Source of the DNA: JBGSIZ01 sp041742255
GTDB taxonomy: Bacteria > Pseudomonadota > Alphaproteobacteria > Rhodobacterales > Rhodobacteraceae
Length of the DNA stretch: 23,828 nucleotides
Reading direction: 5' to 3'
Assembly: GCA_041742255.1 (NCBI GenBank)
Contig: JBGSIZ010000179.1
Coordinates: 1 to 23,828, forward strand
The notes beneath the pieces are model-generated. The model did no database searches and was not told the origin of the DNA. It worked only from the letters and a program-made list of their open reading frames with translations. The first letter of the stretch is position 1. Every line of letters begins with the position of its first letter. The position numbers and the translations under genes are program-made. Positions 15,477-22,907 of the stretch are shown here, piece after piece.

Positions 15477-16402
15477 AGCCCGGCGGTGGCGGCGGCCATG
15501 TCGCGCCGCATCCGGTCCATCAGGAAATCGCTGAACAGGCGGATTTTGGGATCGCGCAAGCGCCGGTGTTGCGTCAGGCACGCCAGTTGCACGGGCTGTG
15601 GCGGGGTCGCGGTGGCCACGGGCACCAGCCGCCCCGCGCGCAGGTGATCGGCCACCTCGAATATCGGTTTCATCACGATCCCCCAGCCATCCAGCGCCCA
15701 GCCGGTCAGCACATCGCCGTCATCGGATTCAAACGGGCCCGCGATGTCGAACGCCTGTTGCCCGGCGGGGGTTTGCAGGGTCCAGCGGAATTCCGTGGCC
15801 CCCGGGAACCGCAGATTGAGACATTCATGCCGGTCCGCCACCAACGCCGCCCCGGTGTCCGGCATCCCCCGCCGTTCGATATAGCCCGGTGACGCGCACA
15901 GGATGCGCGGGCAATCGGCGACCAGCCGCACCTTGAGCGTTGAATCCTCCAGCCGGCCAAGGTGAAACGCGAGGTCCAATCCTTCGGCCACCACGTCGAT
16001 CTTGCGGTCCGATAGGCGCAGGCGCACGTCGATCTGGGGATAGGTCGCCTTGAACGCGGGCACATGAGGGGCCACGAACCGCCGCCCGACCCCAAGCGGG
16101 GCCGCCACAAACAAGGTGCCGCGCGGGTTCTGGGCGGTTTGGGCGACGTCGGATTCGGCCTCGTCTATCGTGTCGAGGATGCGCCGCGCCCCGTCATAGA
16201 AGATGCGGCCGTTTTCCGTGGGTTGCAGGCTCCGCGTGGTGCGGTTGAAGAGCCGCAGGCCGAGGTGTTTTTCCAGTTCCGCCACCCGCGACGACGCCAC
16301 GGCAGGCGATGTGCGTTGATCCCGCGCGGCCGCGCTCATGCTGCCCAATTCGTAGACGCGCACGAACATCCGGATATTGTTGACATAGGCCATTTGACGC
16401 AT
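15461..16402 (-). CDS. LysR family transcriptional regulator, probable purine/urate regulator
   Basis: A 313-residue LysR protein. The winged helix-turn-helix occupies about residues 5-65, with SMSAAARDQRTSPAVASSRV as the helix-turn-helix and LGLRLFNRTTRSLQPTENG after it. The remainder is the periplasmic-binding-protein-like effector domain. It lies between hiuH and puuD and diverges from puuD with 88 bp between starts, the classical position of a LysR activator controlling its neighbour. The ATG at 16402 has AAGG three nucleotides upstream; an ATG at 16393 is an equally sensible start. Control of the purine genes and response to urate or an intermediate is inferred only from position and the nearby dyads. 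The 3' end overlaps hiuH by 16 nt. Confidence 0.92.
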   Translation of the reverse strand: MRQMAYVNNIRMFVRVYELGSMSAAARDQRTSPAVASSRVAELEKHLGLRLFNRTTRSLQPTENGRIFYDGARRILDTIDEAESDVAQTAQNPRGTLFVAAPLGVGRRFVAPHVPAFKATYPQIDVRLRLSDRKIDVVAEGLDLAFHLGRLEDSTLKVRLVADCPRILCASPGYIERRGMPDTGAALVADRHECLNLRFPGATEFRWTLQTPAGQQAFDIAGPFESDDGDVLTGWALDGWGIVMKPIFEVADHLRAGRLVPVATATPPQPVQLACLTQHRRLRDPKIRLFSDFLMDRMRRDMAAATAGLQLPR

Positions 16403-16415
16403 TGCCTTGAAAGTG

Positions 16416-16443
16416 TTCCCCGATTGAATGGATTATCAGGGAA
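16416..16443. promoter_or_regulatory. Candidate operator upstream of puuD
   Basis: TTCCCCGAT (16416-16424), ten bases, then ATCAGGGAA (16435-16443) forms a dyad with eight of nine base pairs per arm. It overlaps the -35 region of the puuD promoter candidate and lies in the LysR-puuD divergent gap, as expected for a site bound by the adjacent LysR protein. Confidence 0.5.
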
Positions 16444-16460
16444 ATATCGCCCGGTATAGT
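16433..16460 (+). promoter_or_regulatory. Candidate puuD promoter
   Basis: A -10 box TATAGT (16455-16460, five of six matches) lies 16 nt after TTATCA (16433-16438, four of six). The leader would be about 24 nt and contains GAGGA before the puuD ATG. The weak -35 overlapped by a dyad fits an activated promoter. Confidence 0.5.
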
Positions 16461-16490
16461 CTGGCGTGACAAAGCAAGAGGACGAGACCC

Positions 16491-17714
16491 ATGTATGATG
16501 CTGTCGTGCTGGCGGAGTGGCTGGAATTTGCGGTGCGGTGGCTGCATGTGATCACGGCGGTCGCGTGGATCGGGTCATCGTTCTATTTCATCGCGCTGGA
16601 CCTTGGGTTGCACCGCGACCGCGCGTTGACCAGTGGGGCCGACGGCGAGGAATGGCAGGTGCATGGTGGCGGGTTTTACCATGTGCAGAAATATCTGGTG
16701 GCCCCGTCCACGATGCCGGACGGGTTGGTCTGGTTCAAATGGGAAAGCTATTCCACATGGTTGTCGGGGTTCGCCCTGTTGTTTCTGGTCTATTATCTGG
16801 GTGGCGAATTGTTTCTGATCGACCCCGGCGTTCTGGATATTCCGGTGTGGCAGGGGGCCGTGATTTCAATGGCGTCGCTCGCCTTTGGCTGGATCGTTTA
16901 TGACGCCTTGTGCAAGACGTTCGTGAACGCGAACCCTACCGTTCTGATGGTCGCCTTGTTTGGCGTGTTGGTGGCGATGGCATTGTTTTACACAAGCGTG
17001 TTTTCGGGCCGCGCCGCGTTGTTGCATTTGGGGGCGTTCACGGCGTCGATCATGACGGGCAACGTGTTTTTCATCATCATGCCCAATCAGCGCGTGGTGG
17101 TGGCCGATCTGATCGCCGGCCGCAAGCCGGACCCGAAATACGGCAAGATCGCCAAGCAGCGGTCAACCCACAACAATTACCTGACCTTGCCCGTCATTTT
17201 CCTGATGTTGAGCAACCACTACCCGCTGGCGTTCGCCACCCACTACAACTGGTTGATTGCCTGCATCGTGTTTCTGACCGGCGTCACGATCCGGCATTAT
17301 TTCAACACCAAACATGCCCGCAAAGGGAACCCGCATTGGACATGGGGTGTGACTGCGATCCTGTTTCTGGGTATTGCGTGGTTGTCATCATTGCGCCCTG
17401 TTTATGAATATCAGGAGGACGCCGCCATTCCTGCCCACGCCCAGAAATTCGCCCAAGCGGACGGGTTCGAGGCCGTGCATGATATCGTTGTGGGCCGTTG
17501 TTCCATGTGTCACGCGGCGGAACCGGTGTGGGGCACCATGATGGTGCCGCCCAAGGGTGTCATGCTGGAAACCCCTGCCCAGATCGCCGCCCAAGCCCGG
17601 TTGATCTATGTCCAATCGGGGTTGAGCCATGCCATGCCCCCCGGCAATCTGTCGGGCATGGAACCCGCCGAGCGCGCCCAGATTGTCGCGTGGTTCCGGC
17701 AGGTTAACGGCTGA
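16491..17714 (+). CDS. puuD: Membrane urate hydroxylase/oxidase with C-terminal cytochrome c
   Basis: PuuD oxidises urate to 5-hydroxyisourate in the cytoplasmic membrane and sends electrons into the respiratory chain instead of making hydrogen peroxide as soluble uricase does. The 407-residue protein has about eight membrane helices, starting with RWLHVITAVAWIGSSFYFIALD, and KQRSTHNNYLTLPVIFLM is a conserved family stretch. The C-terminal domain is cytochrome c with the heme motif CSMCH (Cys337, Cys340, His341) and Met382 in HAMPPGN as probable axial ligand. GAGGA precedes the ATG. It is divergent from the LysR regulator and lies beside hiuH, its next step. Its 3' end overlaps galM by 11 nt. 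Confidence 0.95.
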   Translation: MYDAVVLAEWLEFAVRWLHVITAVAWIGSSFYFIALDLGLHRDRALTSGADGEEWQVHGGGFYHVQKYLVAPSTMPDGLVWFKWESYSTWLSGFALLFLVYYLGGELFLIDPGVLDIPVWQGAVISMASLAFGWIVYDALCKTFVNANPTVLMVALFGVLVAMALFYTSVFSGRAALLHLGAFTASIMTGNVFFIIMPNQRVVVADLIAGRKPDPKYGKIAKQRSTHNNYLTLPVIFLMLSNHYPLAFATHYNWLIACIVFLTGVTIRHYFNTKHARKGNPHWTWGVTAILFLGIAWLSSLRPVYEYQEDAAIPAHAQKFAQADGFEAVHDIVVGRCSMCHAAEPVWGTMMVPPKGVMLETPAQIAAQARLIYVQSGLSHAMPPGNLSGMEPAERAQIVAWFRQVNG

Positions 17715-18669
17715 ACCGCCATTCGCTGATTTGTGCCCACGGATCGTTAGGGCGCAGCAGGATGGACGGAAACGCCGGGTTGTTGGTGGCGTCTGGCCAG
17801 AATTGTGGTTCGAAGGCCAACCCCTCGAACGCTGCTTTGCCGGGGCGGATGGCGTGCCGCCCGTCATACACCTGTAGCCCCGGTTCGGTGGTGGCGATGG
17901 TCATCGTCACCCCGCTTTGCCCCCGCAGCCAGCACACATCGCGCAAAGGTTCCCGTTGATCCGACAGGCAATAGTTGTTGTCAAAGTCGGGCGCGTGGAC
18001 CGACACGACCCGCCCTGCCCGCAGGTCCATGTCCGGCGCATCGTCAAGGTCCACGATTTCGCCTGTGGGGTAAAACAGGTCTGTGCAGGGCAGAAACGCC
18101 GATGCCGCAACCCGCAGGTGGTGCCCGTCCCAGCCATCGGTGCCGTCAAGGTTCCAATAGCTGTGGTTGGCGAGGTTCATCAGCGTGGGTTCGTCCGTGG
18201 TCGCCGTGGCCGTCAGGTGCAGGGTGCCCGGCGCGCGGACCTCCCACAGGGCGGTGATGGTCCGGTTGCCTGGCAACCCGCAAACCCCATCGGCCAGCGT
18301 GATGGACAGGCGGGCGGTGGTCGCGGTGACCTCCTCGACCTGCCACAGGTGCAGGTGGGTCGCGTTTTTGCCGGAATGCAGGAACAATCCGTCTTGATTG
18401 CGTTCCAGTTCATAGCTCATGCCGTTGATGATCGCGCGCGCATTGCTGATCCGGTTTGCCACGGGGCCGATCAGCGCGCCGTGATACCGCAGCGGACCTT
18501 CGTAGTCGGCGAGGTTGTCTGACCCTTGGGTCAGGTCATACGCCACCCCAGCCAGCCGCACCGATTGCACGATGGACCCAAGGGTCAGGAGGCTGACGGT
18601 CAGATCCCCCGCCGCCAGCGTGATCTTGTGGACGGGTTCGCCCCGGGTCGTCGTGCCGAATGGTGTCAT
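17704..18669 (-). CDS. galM: Aldose 1-epimerase (galactose mutarotase)
   Basis: GalM interconverts alpha and beta anomers of galactose (and glucose). The 321-residue protein has the beta-sandwich family motifs: IGPVANRISNA (67-77), FLHSG with His98, NLANHSYWNLDG with the catalytic acid His169, DFDNNY with Asp230, and LAFEPQFWPDATN with the catalytic base Glu287. It is the last gene of the galactoside operon, and its ATG overlaps the beta-galactosidase stop by 4 nt. In this setting it would supply the anomer that the sugar dehydrogenase uses. The stop overlaps that of convergent puuD by 11 nt, so there is no space for an intrinsic terminator. Confidence 0.95.
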   Translation of the reverse strand: MTPFGTTTRGEPVHKITLAAGDLTVSLLTLGSIVQSVRLAGVAYDLTQGSDNLADYEGPLRYHGALIGPVANRISNARAIINGMSYELERNQDGLFLHSGKNATHLHLWQVEEVTATTARLSITLADGVCGLPGNRTITALWEVRAPGTLHLTATATTDEPTLMNLANHSYWNLDGTDGWDGHHLRVAASAFLPCTDLFYPTGEIVDLDDAPDMDLRAGRVVSVHAPDFDNNYCLSDQREPLRDVCWLRGQSGVTMTIATTEPGLQVYDGRHAIRPGKAAFEGLAFEPQFWPDATNNPAFPSILLRPNDPWAQISEWRFSR

Positions 18670-20570
18670 TCCAGTGGTTCCCAGTGAACGCCTGCGGGCG
18701 GGATCGTTGTCTTGCCCCAGCTAACCGGGTCCGGGTTGTAATTGAAGACAAATCGGTGTGTCGCCGTCGTTCTGATCCGCAGCCCGTCCGGCAATTGCAG
18801 CGTTGCAATCCCCGCCCCGTTGCACAGCGCCCCGATGATCCGGTCAAAGGTCGCGTCGTCCGGCCAACCCGCCAGATACCGCAGATGGTCGGTGCCCATG
18901 ATCGCCGGCTGCCCGGATGTTGTGGACAGATGCACCGGCGCCGTTCCTTCGAGGTGTTCGAACCAATGCACGAACCGCCCGCCGCCATCCAGTTTGACCC
19001 GCGCCCCCGGTGGCAGGCTTTCTGCCAAGACCACCGTTACGTCACATTCGGGCAGGGTCGGCCCCAATGGCAGCGGGATCGAGAGTTCCGCCGTTTTCGT
19101 GTCTGTGCGCGGCCCGAGCAGGGCCGTGCCCCCGAATTTCGCCAGCGCCGCCCGCAGCGGGTCCGACAGCCGCATGAGGCCCGGACCCAGAACAAGGCTG
19201 TAGGCCGACAGATCGTCCACATCGGGGGGCAGGATATCCACGTTCAGACCCGCCCGCCGACACGCCCGGTAGGCCGCAAACGTCAGCCGGAAATAGTCGA
19301 AATCCCGCCCTTGCGGCTGGGCCTCCCATGCCCACGCGCTGTGGTAATCGAAGATCAGCGCGACTTGGGCCGGGCCATCCTGAACATCCGGCATGTCCTT
19401 GATTTCACGGGCGACCTGTGCCGCTTCGGCATAGGCGGGGGCGGGCGCGCTGTCGGGTCGCAGCAGACCTGCGTGCATTTGTTCCTGTGCAAAGGGGGCC
19501 TGTCGCCAGCGGAAATAGCTGACACATTCCGCACCGTGGGCGAACGCCTCCCATGCCCAGAGGCGGGCCATGCCGGGCAGGGGGGCCGGGTTCCACGGTG
19601 CCCAGTTGACCGGGCCGGGTTGCTGTTCCATGACCCACCACCGCCCGCGCCCGACCGCTCGGTAGATGTCGTGGTGAAACGCCTGATTGTCCGGGTCGCC
19701 CTGCCGCAGGAAATGCAGTTTGCGCGCATCGCTGTTTTCGATCCGGTCCGACAGGAACCCGATCGGATAGCTGTCCCATGACGCGATATCGAGGTCCGCC
19801 CCCACAGCCCAATGATCGAACGTCAGCGTCCGCCCCATGTAGTTGTGCGCAATGGGCGCATCCGTGTGTTTGCGGATTTCGTCCACTTGTGCCCGGTTGA
19901 ACGCCACGACCATGTCCGACGAATACCGCCGGAACGCCAGAACATGAGGGTGGTTGGGTTCGGTCACCGTGAGGTTGGGCAGGTCGATGTCGTCAAAGCC
20001 CGAATAGTCCATCGACCAGAACACGTTGCCCCATGCCCGGTTCAACGCCTCGGTCGATTGATACCGCTGGGCCAGCCAGTCGCGGAACCCGGTTTCCGCC
20101 GCTTTTGAATAGCTGAGCGTGGTGCCGTGGCAGTCATATTCGTTGTCTGTTTGCCATGCCGCCACATGCGGGTTGCGCCCATACCGTTCCGCCAAAAGCC
20201 GGGTGATCCGCCGCGATTCGTCCCGGTAGCCAAGGTGCGAAAAACAGTAGTGCCGCCGCGAGCCGAATTTGCGCGCCTGCCCGTCTGCGCCCACGGGCAG
20301 CATGTCCGGGTGTTTGTTGATCATCCAGCGCGGCGGCGTGGCTGTCGGCGTGCCCAGCACCACCCGAAGCCCGTGCGCCCCCAGCGTTTCGATGGCCCGG
20401 TCCAACCACTCAAAGGTCAGAACACCCGGTTCGGATTCGATCCGCGACCATGCGAATTCGCCGATCCGGACCCAGGTGATGCCCACCTCGGCCATGCGCC
20501 GCGCGTCGTCCGCCCAGACGGTTTCGTCCCAATGTTCGGGGTAATAGCAGACGCCAAGCGTGCGTTTCAT
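18666..20570 (-). CDS. Beta-galactosidase, glycoside hydrolase family 42
   Basis: A 634-residue GH42 enzyme that releases galactose from beta-galactosides. It begins MKRTLGVCYYPEHW, the usual GH42 opening, and has the acid/base Glu144 in WQTDNEYDCH and the nucleophile Glu315 in WWVMEQQPGPVNW; these agree with the positions known for Thermus GH42 (141 and 312). The barrel is followed by the trimerisation domain and a small C-terminal beta domain. No signal peptide is present, so the substrate must be imported. The start at 20570 is chosen because it matches the family; a longer reading up to 20726 lies inside the upstream lactonase gene. It lies 11 nt after the lactonase and overlaps galM by 4 nt. 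Confidence 0.96.
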   Translation of the reverse strand: MKRTLGVCYYPEHWDETVWADDARRMAEVGITWVRIGEFAWSRIESEPGVLTFEWLDRAIETLGAHGLRVVLGTPTATPPRWMINKHPDMLPVGADGQARKFGSRRHYCFSHLGYRDESRRITRLLAERYGRNPHVAAWQTDNEYDCHGTTLSYSKAAETGFRDWLAQRYQSTEALNRAWGNVFWSMDYSGFDDIDLPNLTVTEPNHPHVLAFRRYSSDMVVAFNRAQVDEIRKHTDAPIAHNYMGRTLTFDHWAVGADLDIASWDSYPIGFLSDRIENSDARKLHFLRQGDPDNQAFHHDIYRAVGRGRWWVMEQQPGPVNWAPWNPAPLPGMARLWAWEAFAHGAECVSYFRWRQAPFAQEQMHAGLLRPDSAPAPAYAEAAQVAREIKDMPDVQDGPAQVALIFDYHSAWAWEAQPQGRDFDYFRLTFAAYRACRRAGLNVDILPPDVDDLSAYSLVLGPGLMRLSDPLRAALAKFGGTALLGPRTDTKTAELSIPLPLGPTLPECDVTVVLAESLPPGARVKLDGGGRFVHWFEHLEGTAPVHLSTTSGQPAIMGTDHLRYLAGWPDDATFDRIIGALCNGAGIATLQLPDGLRIRTTATHRFVFNYNPDPVSWGKTTIPPAGVHWEPLE

Positions 20571-20581
20571 CGGGGGCCCTT

Positions 20582-21406
20582 TCAGAGCAAGACGCGGTGT
20601 TCGGTTTGCCCACGGTATTGCGTCGGTATTGCGTAGGTGCGTCCCTGTGCGCTGTCCGGGGGGAGCCCGACCGCCGCAGAGGTGCAAAAGAGCGTGTTCA
20701 ACCCGTCCCCGCCAAACGCCGGGCACGAGGTTTGTAGGGCTGGCACCGGGATGGCATCCATCAGTTTGCCGGAAGCGTCATAGCCCGCCACGCGCCCCGC
20801 CCCCCATTGCGCGTTCCACAGGTTGCCCGCCGCGTCCACCACCGCCCCATCGGGGTTGAGCGCCGTGCCTGTCAGGTCGATATGGACCGTTGCCGCCCCA
20901 TTTGGCCAGCCGTCCGCGTCCAGCGCCACGCGCATGATCTGTTTGGTGGGTGTGTCTGTGAAATACGCCGTCTGTCCGTCCGGTGAAAAGCAGGTCGCGT
21001 TGGAGATGGTGATATTGGCATAGAGTTGCCGCAGTTCCCCCCGGTAGAACCGATAGATTGCCCCCGCCCCCGGTTCCGCGTTGATGCCCATGGTGCCGAT
21101 CCAGAACCCCCCCTGCGCGTCCGCCCGACCGTCGTTGGAACGGGTCACGGGGTTGTCCGCCTCAAGCCCGATAATCGCATCGCTGGCCCCTGTGGACAGG
21201 GTGAACCGCGAGAGGGAACTGGCCGATGCCACCAGAAGCGTGTCGTCATCGACCCAGCCTGCCGCCGAAACATAGGTGGGAAAGGCCCAAGACTGTCCTT
21301 TGCGGTGCAGCCGTTTGCCAAGGATATCGAACCAGAACAATTCGCCCCGGTTCGGGTGCCACAGCGGGCCTTCGCCCAAGGTGCAGGGGGTCGCGTCGTA
21401 GATCAT
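20582..21406 (-). CDS. SMP-30/gluconolactonase family lactonase, probable galactonolactonase
   Basis: A 274-residue six-bladed propeller of the SMP-30/LRE family, expected to hydrolyse the sugar lactone made by the upstream dehydrogenase to the free aldonate. The metal and active-site residues are visible: Glu12 in LGEGPLWHP, Asn91 in SNDGRADAQGGFW, Asn136 in ISNATCFSPDG and Asp186 in NPDGAVVD. Its ATG overlaps the dgoA stop by 4 nt. The operon points to D-galactono-lactone as substrate, although gluconolactone and arabinonolactone are also used in the family. Near the C-terminus, residues about 258-265 are encoded by an 11-bp tandem repeat, just before the ending GQTEHRVLL. Confidence 0.92.
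   Translation of the reverse strand: MIYDATPCTLGEGPLWHPNRGELFWFDILGKRLHRKGQSWAFPTYVSAAGWVDDDTLLVASASSLSRFTLSTGASDAIIGLEADNPVTRSNDGRADAQGGFWIGTMGINAEPGAGAIYRFYRGELRQLYANITISNATCFSPDGQTAYFTDTPTKQIMRVALDADGWPNGAATVHIDLTGTALNPDGAVVDAAGNLWNAQWGAGRVAGYDASGKLMDAIPVPALQTSCPAFGGDGLNTLFCTSAAVGLPPDSAQGRTYAIPTQYRGQTEHRVLL
20613..20638. repeat. 11-bp tandem repeat, copy B, inside the lactonase gene
   Basis: On the minus strand the units read ACCTACGCAAT, ACCGACGCAAT, ACCG. They share 17 identical bases (20613-20629) with the repeat at 10798-10814. Here the repeat is translated as part of the C-terminus of the SMP-30 protein (T-Y-A-I-P-T-Q-Y-R). Confidence 0.75.
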
Positions 21407-22011
21407 TGCGCTGCTGCCGCGTCAAAGGCTGCCACGATGTCGCGCGCCCGCGATGCCACCTCGGCCACGGACATGCCCGGTTTATAGAGCGCCGAACCAA
21501 TCCCGAAGCCGTCCGCGCTTGCCCGCAGCCAATCGCCGAAATTGTCCGGCCCCGCCCCACCGACCGCATAGACCAGCGTGCCGGGGGGCAGAACCGCCCG
21601 GATTGCCTGTAACCCTGCGGGCCCCAGCAGCGTGCCCGGAAAGATTTTCAGCCCGTCCGCCCCGGATTTCAGCGCGGCAAAGCACTCGGTCGGTGTCATC
21701 ACCCCCGGCCAGCTTTGCAGCGTCGCCGCCTTGGTGGCCACGATCACGCGGGGGTCGCAGTTGGGCGATACGATCAGCCGCCCGCCTGCCTGTGCCACCC
21801 GCCCCACATCGTCGGGTGACAACACCGTGCCCGCCCCGATCAGCGCGTCGTGTCCATGCGCCGTGGCCATGGCCCGGATGCTGTCGAACGGGTCGGGCGA
21901 ATTCAGCGGCACCTCGATCTTGGTGATGCCCGCGTCGATCAAGGCGGCGGTGACCGCTGTCGCCTGATCCGGGGTGATCCCGCGCAGGATGGCGATGAGG
22001 GGGCGCGTCAT
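21403..22011 (-). CDS. dgoA: 2-dehydro-3-deoxy-6-phosphogalactonate aldolase
   Basis: DgoA splits 2-dehydro-3-deoxy-6-phosphogalactonate to pyruvate and glyceraldehyde 3-phosphate. The 202-residue protein is a class I aldolase of the KDPG family, with Arg10 in AILRGI, Glu33 in IEVPLNSP, GAGTVLS (59-65), the SPNCDP phosphate-region loop and the Schiff-base Lys122 in DGLKIFPG. These match Arg14, Glu37 and Lys126 of E. coli DgoA with a constant shift of four. IEVPLNSP is typical of DgoA rather than Eda. It overlaps dgoK by 4 nt on one side and the lactonase by 4 nt on the other. Assignment to galactonate is supported by dgoK. Confidence 0.95.
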   Translation of the reverse strand: MTRPLIAILRGITPDQATAVTAALIDAGITKIEVPLNSPDPFDSIRAMATAHGHDALIGAGTVLSPDDVGRVAQAGGRLIVSPNCDPRVIVATKAATLQSWPGVMTPTECFAALKSGADGLKIFPGTLLGPAGLQAIRAVLPPGTLVYAVGGAGPDNFGDWLRASADGFGIGSALYKPGMSVAEVASRARDIVAAFDAAAAQ

Positions 22012-22907
22012 GTGGTTTCCTTCACAAGGGTGTGGGCCGCTGTCAGGCCAGCCAGAGTGATGGCCGTGCCGTCCGTCACCGTGGCAACAAGCCCGACCGA
22101 CGCCAAGGCGCGGTCATAAATCCCCGCGATGGTGCCGCCGCCGATGATCGCCACCGATTGACCCAGCCAATAGGGCCGCGCCGCCGCCAGTTCCGCCCCG
22201 ATCAACAGCCCTGACGCCTGTGCCCGCGCAGGTCCTGCGGGCAATCCATGCAGCAACCCTTGGGCCCGGATCGAAAACAGCCGTGCCGCGATCCGTTCCG
22301 GCCGCGTGAGGCTGTCCCCCAGCGCCGATTGAAACGCTGTTTCGTCCCAACCGTCCCCGCCCAGCGAATGGCGCAGCACCGTGGCTTGCCCCAGTGCCGC
22401 GAACATGTCCCCGGTCATGAAGGTCTGAAAACTGACCACCTCGCCCGCGCTGAGGTGGACCCATTTAGTATGCGTGCCCGGCAGGCACAGCACCCCGTCC
22501 CAGCCCGGATTTTGCGCCACAAAGCCCGCGATCTGCGTTTCTTCGCCGCGCATGACATCGGCGGGATGGTTTTGCCGCAGGCCCGGAATGACATGGACCC
22601 GCAGGCCTGCCCGCGTGGTCGGCGCCAGTGCGAAGTGTCCCGAAAGGGGGGCCGTGGGGATGGTTCCATAGGGTGCCTCGACCCAGCCTTGGCGCGATCC
22701 GACCATGCCGCAGGCCACGACCGTCGCATCCCCATCCCCGATCCAGCCGCCAATCAGCGACAAGAGCGCCGGTTCGTAGCCGTCCCGCGTGAGTGTCCCC
22801 ATGCCCGCGTCCGATTGCGCCTGTGCCGTGGCCGTGGCCCCCGACATCCGCCATGCCCGAAGGTGCGTTGTGCCCCAGTCCACCGCGATCCAGTCTGTTT
22901 CACCCAT
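22008..22907 (-). CDS. dgoK: 2-dehydro-3-deoxygalactonokinase
   Basis: DgoK phosphorylates 2-dehydro-3-deoxygalactonate at position 6, making the DgoA substrate. The 299-residue protein has the N-terminal ATP-binding VDWGTTHLRAWR (9-20), CGMVGSRQGWVEAPY, the family-specific CLPGTHTKWVH and a C-terminal GGGTIAGIYD, all typical of the DgoK family of the actin-like kinase fold. Its ATG shares one base with the stop of the upstream SDR gene (TGATG), and its stop overlaps the dgoA ATG as ATGA, so translation is coupled on both sides. Confidence 0.95.
   Translation of the reverse strand: MGETDWIAVDWGTTHLRAWRMSGATATAQAQSDAGMGTLTRDGYEPALLSLIGGWIGDGDATVVACGMVGSRQGWVEAPYGTIPTAPLSGHFALAPTTRAGLRVHVIPGLRQNHPADVMRGEETQIAGFVAQNPGWDGVLCLPGTHTKWVHLSAGEVVSFQTFMTGDMFAALGQATVLRHSLGGDGWDETAFQSALGDSLTRPERIAARLFSIRAQGLLHGLPAGPARAQASGLLIGAELAAARPYWLGQSVAIIGGGTIAGIYDRALASVGLVATVTDGTAITLAGLTAAHTLVKETT

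Noticed and set aside
20571..20726. N-terminal extension of the GH42 enzyme by 52 residues
   Set aside because: It overlaps the lactonase coding region in another frame, and the family begins at MKRTLGVCYYPEHW.
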